Origin: Hyunsoonleella aestuarii
Lineage (GTDB): Bacteria; Bacteroidota; Bacteroidia; Flavobacteriales; Flavobacteriaceae
Assembly: GCF_006148925.1 (NCBI RefSeq)
Contig: NZ_VAWB01000001.1
Coordinates: 772,001-836,000, forward strand
Length of the DNA stretch: 64,000 nt
Direction: 5' to 3'
Shown here: positions 18,319 through 25,828 of the stretch, one piece after another
Layout of the letters: each line of letters starts with the position of its first letter
Position numbering within the stretch: the stretch's first letter is position 1
Program-made: the position numbers and the translations under genes
The notes under the pieces: model-generated
What the model was told of the DNA's origin: nothing
What the model saw: the letters and a program-made list of their open reading frames with translations, nothing else
Databases searched by the model: none

Positions 18319-18951
18319 ATGCAGACATCAATTGTTATTGCTGATGACCATCCTCTCATGCTTCGTGGTCTTACCGATTTCTTAACATCAAAAGGTTTCA
18401 ATATTATAGGGAGTGCTGAAGACGGAAACTCTGCTTACAACCTTATTGTTAAACTTAAACCTCAAATTGCAATTTTAGATATAAGAATGCCACATAAAAC
18501 TGGATTAGAAATTGCTGAAGCTTGCAAAAAGAATAGGCTAAACACCAAAATAATACTTATTACTTTTGATAAAGAAGAAATCTTATATGACCAAGCGAAA
18601 TCCTATGGTGTATATGGTTATATTTTAAAGGAATTTGCAGTTGAAGAGATTGAAACATGCATTGAACATACTATAAAAGGCAGACCCTATTTTAGTAAAG
18701 AAATAGCTTCTTACCTAAGCGCAAGCAATTTAGATGATAAACCCGAAGCACTAGATACCTTAACCAAATCTGAATTAAAAATATTAAAACTTATTTCTGA
18801 AAACAAGACAAGTCAAGAAATTGCAGACTTACTTTCGGTATCTATAAAAACAATTCACAAACATAGAAGCCATATTCTTGCGAAGTTAAACCTAGACAAT
18901 AAACCTACATCTCTTTCAATTTGGGCAAATTTGAATAAAGATTTTTTATAA
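18319..18951 (+). CDS. NarL/FixJ-type response regulator with LuxR HTH
   Basis: The 210-residue protein has a receiver domain with the acidic pair D9-D10, phosphoacceptor D54 (ILDIRMP) and the conserved lysine in YILKE near 104. A linker and a LuxR HTH follow (LTKSELKILKLISENKTSQEIADLLSVSIKTIHKHRSHI, about 147-185, shown here only as the span). It binds DNA as a dimer, usually at inverted repeats. No histidine kinase gene is nearby, so it is an orphan in this window. Immediately downstream are two near-identical 16-bp palindromes at fixed distance from two short transcription units, which are candidate targets. Confidence 0.92.
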   Translation: MQTSIVIADDHPLMLRGLTDFLTSKGFNIIGSAEDGNSAYNLIVKLKPQIAILDIRMPHKTGLEIAEACKKNRLNTKIILITFDKEEILYDQAKSYGVYGYILKEFAVEEIETCIEHTIKGRPYFSKEIASYLSASNLDDKPEALDTLTKSELKILKLISENKTSQEIADLLSVSIKTIHKHRSHILAKLNLDNKPTSLSIWANLNKDFL

Positions 18952-18955
18952 AAAA

Positions 18956-18971
18956 TACGCACAACTGCGTA
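18956..18971. promoter_or_regulatory. Palindrome copy 1, candidate response-regulator operator
   Basis: TACGCACAACTGCGTA, flanked by A6 on the left and T6 on the right. One pair is mismatched relative to copy 2. Its centre lies 31.5 bases before the TATCTTTA element at 18995. Because it begins at the stop codon of the response regulator gene and has A and T tracts, it can also act as that gene's terminator. Confidence 0.65.
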
Positions 18972-18994
18972 TTTTTTAAATGAATCGCTTGATT

Positions 18995-19071
18995 TATCTT
19001 TACAGTGCTATTAATTAGTTCTTAGGGAGAATTATAGAAGGCTCTAAATTGTAATGATTTAGAGCCTTCGG
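18995..19071 (+). ncRNA. Putative short RNA unit 1 with -7 box and TGTAATG-loop hairpin
   Basis: TATCTTTA (18995-19002) resembles a -7 box. GCTATTAAT follows 12 bases after its first T, then TTCTT and GAGAATT, which can pair as a small hairpin. The 13-bp stem GAAGGCTCTAAAT / ATTTAGAGCCTTC (19037-19049 with 19057-19069) closes on the loop TGTAATG and is followed by GGTTTTT, a plausible terminator. No open reading frame of useful length lies here. The same elements recur in unit 2. Confidence 0.5.
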
Positions 19072-19184
19072 TTTTTATAAACCCAATATCATAAGTTACT
19101 TGAGAAATTCTTGTCGGAATTAAGCGAAGTCAAAATACTTTATTAATTGAAACAATAAATAGTATAAAATAATCCTCAAAAAAA

Positions 19185-19200
19185 TACGCACAAGTGCGTA
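19185..19200. promoter_or_regulatory. Palindrome copy 2, candidate response-regulator operator
   Basis: TACGCACAAGTGCGTA is a perfect 7-bp inverted repeat around AA (with flanking A7 and T10 tracts). Its centre is again exactly 31.5 bases before a -7-like element, TACCTTTA at 19224. No gene ends here, so a terminator role is less natural than for copy 1. Confidence 0.65.
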
Positions 19201-19223
19201 TTTTTTTTTTCACAAGTGAACCT

Positions 19224-19300
19224 TACCTTTACCTTGCTATTAATAATTCTTTTGAGAGAGAATTTTTAATTAAACTCTGTGTTGTAATGACACAGAGTTT
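19224..19300 (+). ncRNA. Putative short RNA unit 2 with -7 box and TGTAATG-loop hairpin
   Basis: TACCTTTA (19224-19231), then GCTATTAAT at the same 12-base offset as in unit 1, TTCTT and GAGAATT. The hairpin AAACTCTGTGT / ACACAGAGTTT (19272-19282 with 19290-19300) has the same TGTAATG loop but a different inner stem sequence. No T run follows beyond TTT, so read-through into the 33-codon frame downstream is possible. Confidence 0.5.
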
Positions 19301-19344
19301 TCCATTAAATAAAAAGGTTCCCCAAACTATAATTTTTATAACCT

Positions 19345-19446
19345 ATGGAAAAAGGTAATAGCTCAATAGAAAAATCTTTCATTAGAGGAATGGTTATTCT
19401 AATTATTGATGTAATTTCAATCAATATTATCAGTAATTTTTTATAG
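19345..19446 (+). CDS. Possible 33-residue hydrophobic peptide
   Basis: ATG at 19345 opens a 33-codon frame: a polar N-terminus (MEKGNSSIEKSFIRG) followed by a single hydrophobic segment (MVILIIDVISINIISNFL). It lies 45 bases after the unit 2 hairpin and just before a strong terminator, so it is well placed to be the coding part of that transcript. Short membrane peptides of this size can be toxins or membrane-protein modulators, but there is no sequence evidence for either. I do not recognise it. Confidence 0.35.
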   Translation: MEKGNSSIEKSFIRGMVILIIDVISINIISNFL

Positions 19447-19457
19447 CCTTTTAGTTA

Positions 19458-19499
19458 GTCAAAAAAAGGGATTCTGTTTACAGAATCCCTTTTTTTGAC
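19458..19499. terminator. Strong bidirectional terminator
   Basis: A 19-bp perfect stem (GTCAAAAAAAGGGATTCTG with its complement) closes on TTTA, with A7 and T7 tracts inside the arms. It separates the sRNA/peptide region from the minus-strand odhB gene and should stop transcription both ways. Confidence 0.9.
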
Positions 19500-19517
19500 T
19501 ATGTTTTATATTATATT

Positions 19518-20729
19518 TTAAAGCTCCAAAGCTTTGTTAACATTATTATTCATTAACAATTCAACTGGATTTTCTAAAGCTTCTTTAACTGCTACCAAAA
19601 ACCCAACACTTTCTTTACCATCTATAATTCTATGATCATAGGATAATGCTACATACATTATTGGTCTAATCTCTACATTTCCATCTATAGCCACAGGCCG
19701 TTCAACAATATTGTGCATTCCTAGAATACCACTTTGTGGCGGGTTAATTATTGGTGTTGAAAGCATACTTCCAAATACACCACCATTGGAAATAGTAAAT
19801 GTTCCTCCTGTCATTTCATCAACAGTTATTTGTCCGTCTCGTGCCCGAATAGCTAATCTTTTTACTTCTGCTTCTACCCCTCTAAAACTTAAATTTTCTG
19901 TATTTCTCATGACCGGAACCATTAAGCCCTTTGGTCCAGAAACAGCAATACTAATATCACAGAAATCATAAGAAATCATTTCTTTACCGTCAATCATGGA
20001 GTTAACCGCTGGATACATTTTTAAAGCTCTGACTACAGCAAGTGTAAAGAAACTCATAAACCCTAAACCAACACCATGTTTTGATTTGAACGTCTCTTTA
20101 TATTCTAAACGTAATCCAAAAATTGATGACATATCAACCTCATTAAATGTGGTTAACATGGCTGTAGTGTTTTTAGCTTCAACTAAGCGCTCTGCTACTT
20201 TACGGCGTAGCATCGACATTTTACTTCTTGAAGTACCTCGACTACCTCCTGTTGGTGTCCCCATGGAAGGCACAGCATTTGTAGCATCCTCTTTGGTAAT
20301 TCTTCCATCTTTACCAGTTCCAGAAACCATACTAGCATCCATGTCTTTTTCAGATAATATCTTTTTAGCTGCAGGACTAGCGCTTCCTGTAGCATAAGTT
20401 TTTGTTTCAGTCACAGGGTGCTTAGTTGTTTCCGGTTTAGAAGCTTCAACCTTCTTTTCTTCTTTTGGTTTATCGGAACTCTCTGGTTTTTCTGCGCTGG
20501 TATCAATTAAACAGACAACTGCCCCAACTTCAACAGCATCACCTTCTTCAGCTTTTAATGTAATTGTACCACTTACCTCTGCAGGCAATTCAAGAGTTGC
20601 TTTGTCGCTATCTACCTCAGCAATAGCTTGGTCTTTTTCAACATAATCACCATCTTCAACTAACCATGATGCAATTTCTACTTCTGTAATAGACTCACCT
20701 GGTGAAGGCACTTTCATTTCTAAAATCAT
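19518..20729 (-). CDS. odhB: 2-oxoglutarate dehydrogenase E2 component (dihydrolipoamide succinyltransferase)
   Basis: The E2 core of the 2-oxoglutarate dehydrogenase complex moves the succinyl group to CoA in the citric acid cycle. The 403-residue product has an N-terminal lipoyl domain with lipoyl-lysine in [13 protein letters not shown] (near 43), a Ser/Pro/Lys/Glu linker (about 75-110), an E3-binding domain ([11 protein letters not shown], about 118-128), and a catalytic domain with the final HRIIDGKE, whose histidine is catalytic. It lies 29 bases after odhA on the same strand. E3 is not in the window. Confidence 0.96.
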   Translation of the reverse strand: MILEMKVPSPGESITEVEIASWLVEDGDYVEKDQAIAEVDSDKATLELPAEVSGTITLKAEEGDAVEVGAVVCLIDTSAEKPESSDKPKEEKKVEASKPETTKHPVTETKTYATGSASPAAKKILSEKDMDASMVSGTGKDGRITKEDATNAVPSMGTPTGGSRGTSRSKMSMLRRKVAERLVEAKNTTAMLTTFNEVDMSSIFGLRLEYKETFKSKHGVGLGFMSFFTLAVVRALKMYPAVNSMIDGKEMISYDFCDISIAVSGPKGLMVPVMRNTENLSFRGVEAEVKRLAIRARDGQITVDEMTGGTFTISNGGVFGSMLSTPIINPPQSGILGMHNIVERPVAIDGNVEIRPIMYVALSYDHRIIDGKESVGFLVAVKEALENPVELLMNNNVNKALEL

Positions 20730-20758
20730 TTTTTATAATTTTAACTATAATTTAATTT

Positions 20759-23500
20759 CTATTCTTTATCGAAAACGGCATTGATAACGCGTTGTTGTCT
20801 TCTTTTATCTCTTGTACTTGAACCCGGTGCAGGCACAGAGCTATATGATCTAGAACAAACTTCTAATTTAACTAAATCCATACGTTGAGCCATGTGGCTC
20901 CATGCTCCCATGTTCTTTGGTTCTTCTTGAGCCCAAACATATTTGTCAACATTCGGATACGAATCAATTACCTTTTGAATTTTATCTAAGTGCAAAGGAA
21001 ATAATTGTTCGATTCTTACCAATGCTAAATCTTCTCTTTCTAAAGTTTCTCTTTCAGCCAACAATTCATAATAAAATTTACCTGTACAAAAAACCAGTTT
21101 TTTAACTTTACTTTTATCAATAGTATCATCAATTACCTCATGAAATTCTCCAAATGCCAAGTCATTAATAGATGAAATAGCTTTTGGGTGACGCAACAAA
21201 CTTTTAGGGGTAAATACAATGAGTGGTTTTCTAAAACTACGTTTCATTTGTCTACGTAATAGATGAAAAAAGTTTGCAGGCGTGGTGCAATCTGCTACAA
21301 TCATATTATCTTCTCCGCAAAGTTGTAAATAACGCTCTATTCGGGCCGATGAATGCTCTGACCCTTGACCTTCGTAGCCATGAGGAAGTAAAACCACTAT
21401 CCCATTTTGAGCTTTCCATTTATCTTCTGCAGCGGACAAATATTGATCGAAAATTATTTGAGCACCATTACTGAAATCTCCAAACTGAGCTTCCCAAATT
21501 GTAAGGGTATTAGGGTTTGCCATCGCATACCCATAATCAAAGCCTAAAACACCATATTCAGATAAAAAGGAATTATAAATTTGCATTTCACCCTTATTAT
21601 CTGGATTGATATTTAAAAGGTTAATTCGTTCCTCTGATATCTCATCTCTTAAAATGGCATGTCTATGGCTAAACGTACCTCGTTCCACATCTTGACCAGA
21701 AATTCGAACATCAAACCCTTCTTCCATTAAACTTCCATAAGCTAAGGTTTCGGCCATTCCCCAATCTAATTGGTCAGTTTCAAAAACCATTTTTGAACGA
21801 CCAGCCAATATTCTTTCAGCCTTTCTTAAAAATTTTACACCTTTAGGAACTGTTGACACCACTTTTGAAATATGTTCCAATTTCTCTTTAGGATATTTGG
21901 TGTTCTCAGTCTCTAACATTTCTTCAATGCCTTTACGCTCAAAATCAGTCCAGCGATCTTGCATGAACTCACGAACTTTAGACGATTCCGCTTCCTTAGA
22001 TTTAACGTACTCTTTTTCTAGGGTATCTCTAAAATTTGCAATAATATTATCTAGGTAGGATTTGTCTATTGTGTTCTCAGAAATTAGTTTATCTGAATAA
22101 ATTTTAAACGGATTGGGATGTTTTGATATGTTTTTATAGAGTTTTGGCTGTGTAAATCTTGGCTCATCACCTTCATTGTGCCCATATTTTCTATACCCCA
22201 ATAAATCAATGTAAACGTCCTTCTTATAACGCATTCTATATTCAAGAGCCATCTCCACGGCATGAACAACAGCTTCAGCATCGTCTGCATTTACATGAAG
22301 TACAGGCGATAAGGTAACCTTAGCGACATCCGTACAATACGTGCTAGAACGAGCATCTAAATAATTGGTAGTGAATCCTATTTGGTTATTTACTACAATA
22401 TGTATTGTGCCGCCTGTTTTGTAACCATTTAATCGACTCATTTGAGCTACTTCATATACAACACCTTGTCCTGCTATTGCAGCATCACCATGCACTATTA
22501 TTGGCAATATTTTAGAATCGTCACCTTCATAATCTTTATCAATTTTAGCCCTAGTAATGCCTTCGGCAACAGGGGCAACAGTTTCTAAATGTGACGGATT
22601 AGGCACCAAATTCATTTTGATATTCTTACCATTTTGGTAAGTTTTATAAAGTGTTAATCCTAAATGGTATTTAACATCTCCATCAATATTTTCATCTTCA
22701 AAATCTTTACCATCAAACTCACTAAACAATTCGTTTAGAGGTTTTCTAAAAATATTTACCAAAGTACTTAATCTACCACGGTGTGCCATTCCTAAAACAC
22801 ATTCCTTTAATCCATACTTTTCTACAGCGTAAAACAGTACGTTGCTTATTGCTGGAATTAAAGACTCTCCTCCTTCTAAAGAAAATCTCTTTTGCCCAAC
22901 ATATTTAGTTTGTAAAAAGTTTTCGAAGGTCACAGCTTGGTTGAGCTTAGAAAGAATGTATTTCTTTTTTTCTTCAGAAAAGTTGGGCTGATTGTCGTTT
23001 TTGTTTAATTGATCTTGCCACCACTTAATAACTTTTGGGTTACGCAAATACATATATTCCACCCCTATTGAGCTACAATAAATATTTTCTAAATGGTGAA
23101 CTATTTCTCTTAAGGTTTTAGCACCAATACCTAAAATTTCACCTGCACTAAAAACCGTTTCTAAATCACTTTCTGATAGATTAAAATTCTCAATTGCTAA
23201 AGTTGGAGAATAACTACGACGTTCTCTAACTGGGTTAGTTTTAGTAAATAAATGCCCTCGCATTCTATAGCCATCAATAAGCTTAACAACATTAAACTCC
23301 TTTTGAACATGTTCTGGTATTTGGGTAGATACACCTTCAATAATTTCACCGTCTAATCCATAGTTTTCACTCCCAAAATCGTAGCCTTGAAAAAAAGCTC
23401 TCCAACTAGGTTCTACGGAATCGGGATTTTGTAAATATTGGTCGTATAAATCAGCAAAATAAGCTGTATGTGCTGCGTTTAAAAATGAAAATTTATCCAT
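20759..23500 (-). CDS. odhA: 2-oxoglutarate dehydrogenase E1 component
   Basis: The thiamine-diphosphate E1 subunit decarboxylates 2-oxoglutarate. The start at 23500 gives MDKFSFLNAAHTAYFADLYD, the family's E2-binding N-terminus. An earlier in-frame ATG would add 14 residues that look non-conserved. The 913-residue product shows MAHRGRLSTLVN, the TPP-binding GDAAIAGQGVVYE and LPHGYEGQGSEHSSARIERY (near 720-740). It heads the odhA-odhB operon. A TATTTTTG box on the minus strand (23540-23547) is a likely -7 element. Confidence 0.96.
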   Translation of the reverse strand: MDKFSFLNAAHTAYFADLYDQYLQNPDSVEPSWRAFFQGYDFGSENYGLDGEIIEGVSTQIPEHVQKEFNVVKLIDGYRMRGHLFTKTNPVRERRSYSPTLAIENFNLSESDLETVFSAGEILGIGAKTLREIVHHLENIYCSSIGVEYMYLRNPKVIKWWQDQLNKNDNQPNFSEEKKKYILSKLNQAVTFENFLQTKYVGQKRFSLEGGESLIPAISNVLFYAVEKYGLKECVLGMAHRGRLSTLVNIFRKPLNELFSEFDGKDFEDENIDGDVKYHLGLTLYKTYQNGKNIKMNLVPNPSHLETVAPVAEGITRAKIDKDYEGDDSKILPIIVHGDAAIAGQGVVYEVAQMSRLNGYKTGGTIHIVVNNQIGFTTNYLDARSSTYCTDVAKVTLSPVLHVNADDAEAVVHAVEMALEYRMRYKKDVYIDLLGYRKYGHNEGDEPRFTQPKLYKNISKHPNPFKIYSDKLISENTIDKSYLDNIIANFRDTLEKEYVKSKEAESSKVREFMQDRWTDFERKGIEEMLETENTKYPKEKLEHISKVVSTVPKGVKFLRKAERILAGRSKMVFETDQLDWGMAETLAYGSLMEEGFDVRISGQDVERGTFSHRHAILRDEISEERINLLNINPDNKGEMQIYNSFLSEYGVLGFDYGYAMANPNTLTIWEAQFGDFSNGAQIIFDQYLSAAEDKWKAQNGIVVLLPHGYEGQGSEHSSARIERYLQLCGEDNMIVADCTTPANFFHLLRRQMKRSFRKPLIVFTPKSLLRHPKAISSINDLAFGEFHEVIDDTIDKSKVKKLVFCTGKFYYELLAERETLEREDLALVRIEQLFPLHLDKIQKVIDSYPNVDKYVWAQEEPKNMGAWSHMAQRMDLVKLEVCSRSYSSVPAPGSSTRDKRRQQRVINAVFDKE

Positions 23501-23539
23501 TATAATCTTTAATACCTTTGGCTTGGTCAAAATATTCAT

Positions 23540-23547
23540 CAAAAATA
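23540..23547 (-). promoter_or_regulatory. -7 element upstream of odhA
   Basis: On the minus strand TATTTTTG fits TAnnTTTG and lies 40 bases before the odhA ATG. No -33 TTTG was found at the expected distance. Confidence 0.4.
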
Positions 23548-23605
23548 CAACTTTTACTAAAATTAGATGTTTGTTTTGTTATATTTATAAGTGTATAATC
23601 ACTAT

Positions 23606-23638
23606 TTAACAAACTTGTTTTAAATCTTGTTAAATTTG
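23606..23638 (+). promoter_or_regulatory. Promoter region with inverted repeat upstream of the 23657 gene
   Basis: TAAATTTG at 23631-23638 fits the -7 consensus, 19 bases before the ATG. It is overlapped by an inverted repeat, TTAACAA (23606-23612) and TTGTTAA (23627-23633), separated by 14 bases. In this A+T-rich sequence the repeat could be chance. Confidence 0.35.
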
Positions 23639-23656
23639 TAAAGACACTCCAAATAA

Positions 23657-24187
23657 ATGAAGGTTTTTTATTCAGTTATTTATAAAAAAATATCCGTTTT
23701 ATTTGTAACTGTTTTTGTTTTAGTGCAAAGTAATGCACAAGAAGTTAAAAGTGATTTTTGGAATCATGTTCGTTTTGGAGGTAGCATTGGGCTTAATTTT
23801 GGAAATGACTTCTTTAGCGGAACTATAGCTCCTAGTGCTATTTATGAATTTAATAATTCCGTGGCATTGGGAATTGGATTAAACGCGACCTTCAATAACC
23901 TAAAAAGAGAATATAAATCTACAATTTTAGGAGGAAGTATTATTGGATTATATAATGTCATCCCTGAAATACAATTATCAACCGAATTTGAAAATTTAAA
24001 TGTCGATAGACACTTCGATATGAATGTTAATATCCCAAATGAAAATTATTGGGTTCCCGCATTATTCATTGGTGCAGGATATAGAAGTGGTAATGTTACT
24101 TTTGGAATTCGCTATGACGTTCTTTATGATAGAGATAAAAGCATTTATATTGACCCTTGGCTGCCTTTTGTTCGATTTTATTTTTAA
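23657..24187 (+). CDS. Predicted outer-membrane beta-barrel protein, function unknown
   Basis: A 176-residue product with a signal peptide (hydrophobic core VLFVTVFVLVQS, cleavage likely after SNAQ) followed by regularly spaced amphipathic strands (FGGSIGLNFGN, VALGIGLNATF, FIGAGYRSGNVTFGIRYDV) and a C-terminal aromatic end WLPFVRFYF. These are marks of a small outer-membrane barrel. It is divergent from odhA. I see no enzymatic motif, so any metabolic label would come only from that neighbour. It converges with the Rrf2 gene, ending three bases from it. Confidence 0.65.
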   Translation: MKVFYSVIYKKISVLFVTVFVLVQSNAQEVKSDFWNHVRFGGSIGLNFGNDFFSGTIAPSAIYEFNNSVALGIGLNATFNNLKREYKSTILGGSIIGLYNVIPEIQLSTEFENLNVDRHFDMNVNIPNENYWVPALFIGAGYRSGNVTFGIRYDVLYDRDKSIYIDPWLPFVRFYF

Positions 24188-24189
24188 CC

Positions 24190-24621
24190 TTAAAGTGGTA
24201 AAAAGGAATTTCCTTTTTTCATGTCAAATACCAAATCATTAATTGTTTTTCTTTCAAAGTTTTTTAAAATTTCCTTCCTAGAAGCGCTTAATATTTTGTG
24301 TAACGGACAGGGTTTATCTTCGTTACATTTTTCTAGACTTAACATACAGGATGTTAGTCTCTTTTCTCCATCAATAATTTTTAAAATATTAATTATAGGT
24401 TGATTTTTATTTTCTTCACTTAAGTAAAAACCTCCTTTAGGCCCACGAGTAGAGGAAATGATATTTTCTCTTGATAACTCTTGTAATAATTTTGCGATGT
24501 AGGCTTGAGGCACGTTAATAGGTTCTGAGATATCCTTTACCGCAATTTTATTTTCTTCATTGGAGTGTAACGCTAAAAACAACACCCCTTTTATAGCGTA
24601 CTTTGATGAGTTTGATACCAT
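24190..24621 (-). CDS. Rrf2 family transcriptional regulator with three conserved cysteines
   Basis: A 143-residue winged-helix protein with the Rrf2 N-terminus (SSKYAIKGVLFLALH) and recognition region (VPQAYIAKLLQELSRENIISSTRGPKGGFYL, about 33-63, given as a span). Three cysteines lie in SCMLSLEKCNEDKPCPLH (C-x6-C-x5-C). This spacing is close to IscR and NsrR, which bind an Fe-S cluster there. Divergent position to the nos operon suggests it senses NO or redox state and controls nitrous oxide respiration. That role is an inference. Confidence 0.88.
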   Translation of the reverse strand: MVSNSSKYAIKGVLFLALHSNEENKIAVKDISEPINVPQAYIAKLLQELSRENIISSTRGPKGGFYLSEENKNQPIINILKIIDGEKRLTSCMLSLEKCNEDKPCPLHKILSASRKEILKNFERKTINDLVFDMKKGNSFLPL

Positions 24622-24644
24622 ATTCTAAATTAATAAATCTGACA

Positions 24645-24652
24645 CAAATATA
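24645..24652 (-). promoter_or_regulatory. -7 element of the Rrf2 gene
   Basis: On the minus strand TATATTTG matches TAnnTTTG, 23 bases before the ATG. Its first base is 30.5 bases from the centre of the palindrome at 24673-24692. Confidence 0.55.
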
Positions 24653-24672
24653 AAAAAGACTTTTTCATCTTA

Positions 24673-24692
24673 AATATGATTTTTATCATATT
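24673..24692. promoter_or_regulatory. Crp/Fnr-like palindrome between the Rrf2 and nos promoters
   Basis: AATATGAT-TTTT-ATCATATT is a perfect 8-bp inverted repeat. Its core TGAT-N4-ATCA matches the Fnr/Dnr box TTGAT-N4-ATCAA in all but the outer base. It is centred 29.5 bases before the nos -7 box and 30.5 before the Rrf2 one, the place of a class II activator for both. Confidence 0.7.
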
Positions 24693-24711
24693 ATAATATA
24701 CATCAAGATTA

Positions 24712-24719
24712 TAGATTTG
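24712..24719 (+). promoter_or_regulatory. -7 element of the nos operon
   Basis: TAGATTTG matches TAnnTTTG, 20 bases before the cytochrome ATG. No -33 TTTG is present at the usual distance (the palindrome lies there), fitting an activator-dependent promoter. Confidence 0.65.
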
Positions 24720-24738
24720 CGTCATAAAAACTATAGAT

Positions 24739-25239
24739 ATGAATCAAACACTAAAACTATTGACTATTTTATTTGCAGCACTAGTTATAAGCTGCGGTGG
24801 TAAACAAGAAAATAAAAAAGAAGGATTCTCTTATGAAAAAAAGGAAGCTACAGAAAAAGTCACAAAAAAAGCTGAAACTATATCAGCTTCAAAAAGAGTA
24901 GACTTATCTAATAAAGGAATTGGTCCTATCTCTTCATTAAATTTACCCGCTGAAATTGACAAAACTATGGCTGCACATGGTGCAGATGTTTATAAAAAAA
25001 TGTGTGCCGCATGCCACAGAACAGATAAAAAATTTATTGGACCAGCACCAACGGGTATTTTAGAGCGTAGAACACCTGAATGGATTATGAATATAATTTT
25101 AAATCCTGAGGAAATGACTCAAAAAGATCCACTTGCAAAAGAACTACTTATAGAATTTAATGGCTCACCAATGGCGAATCAAAACTTATCTGAAGAAGAT
25201 GCTAGAGCTGTATTAGAATATTTTCGAACACTAAACTAA
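24739..25239 (+). CDS. c-type cytochrome lipoprotein of the nos operon
   Basis: A 166-residue protein with a lipoprotein signal peptide (LVISC, Cys20) and a Lys/Glu-rich linker. One class I cytochrome c domain follows, with heme site CAACH at about residues 92-96 and a candidate methionine ligand in GSPMANQNL near 142. As the first nos gene it probably passes electrons to NosZ from the quinol pool, like the NosC cytochromes of clade II clusters. Seven bases separate it from the fasciclin gene. Confidence 0.9.
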   Translation: MNQTLKLLTILFAALVISCGGKQENKKEGFSYEKKEATEKVTKKAETISASKRVDLSNKGIGPISSLNLPAEIDKTMAAHGADVYKKMCAACHRTDKKFIGPAPTGILERRTPEWIMNIILNPEEMTQKDPLAKELLIEFNGSPMANQNLSEEDARAVLEYFRTLN

Positions 25240-25245
25240 TTATAT

Positions 25246-25815
25246 ATGAAAACTATTAAAAAACTATTTATTGTTTTTGCATTAATAGCATTGGTCTATT
25301 CTTGCAAAAATGAAAACAAAGAAACGGCAACGCCCTCTATAGATATTGAAATATCTAAAGAGCAAACGGGACAAGCATTTATAAAAGATGATGGATCAAC
25401 ACCAAATTGTTTGCAAATAGCAATAGATTCTCCAGATCACAAAACACTAGTGGCAGCAGTACAAGCAGCCGAAGTAGAAAACGCTTTGGTAAATGTAGGG
25501 CCTCTTACTGTTTTTGCTCCAACAGATGCGGCTTTTACTGCTCTTCCCGAGGGCACAGTAGAAAATTTAGTAAAGCCCGAAAACAAGGCCGCATTAGCAA
25601 ATATCTTAAAGTACCACGTAACACCAGGTAATTTAAATGAATCGATCCTAAAAAAACTTCCAAAATTAGGTCAAGCTAATAATCAATATATACAAATTGA
25701 AGTCGTAGATGGCAAGCCTGTTATTGGAGGTGCCAATATTATAGCCAGTGTAAAAGCAGGTAATGGGATAGTGCACGTTATCGATAAAGTGTTACTACCA
25801 CCAACAAAGGAGTAA
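25246..25815 (+). CDS. Fasciclin domain lipoprotein
   Basis: A 189-residue protein with a lipoprotein signal (LVYSC, Cys20) and one fasciclin (FAS1) domain over residues 65-187. Visible are the H1-like block LTVFAPTDAAFTALPEGTVE, the YH pair in LKYHVTPG, and the H2-like NGIVHVIDKVLLP. FAS1 domains mediate adhesion or protein contacts. Within the nos operon, between the cytochrome and nosZ, it may hold periplasmic partners or help copper-site maturation; its role is unknown. I recall similar neighbours of nosZ in other Bacteroidota. Confidence 0.9.
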   Translation: MKTIKKLFIVFALIALVYSCKNENKETATPSIDIEISKEQTGQAFIKDDGSTPNCLQIAIDSPDHKTLVAAVQAAEVENALVNVGPLTVFAPTDAAFTALPEGTVENLVKPENKAALANILKYHVTPGNLNESILKKLPKLGQANNQYIQIEVVDGKPVIGGANIIASVKAGNGIVHVIDKVLLPPTKE

Positions 25816-25828
25816 AATCACTAATCAA

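Noticed and set aside
18950-18977. Palindrome copy 1 as nothing but the terminator of the response regulator gene
   Set aside because: This remains possible, but the second copy has no gene ending at it, and both copies keep exactly the same distance to a -7-like box and to conserved downstream elements.
23657-24187. A 2-oxoglutarate-metabolism role for the small gene divergent from odhA
   Set aside because: The product is a small exported beta-barrel with no catalytic or cofactor motif; only its position suggests such a name.
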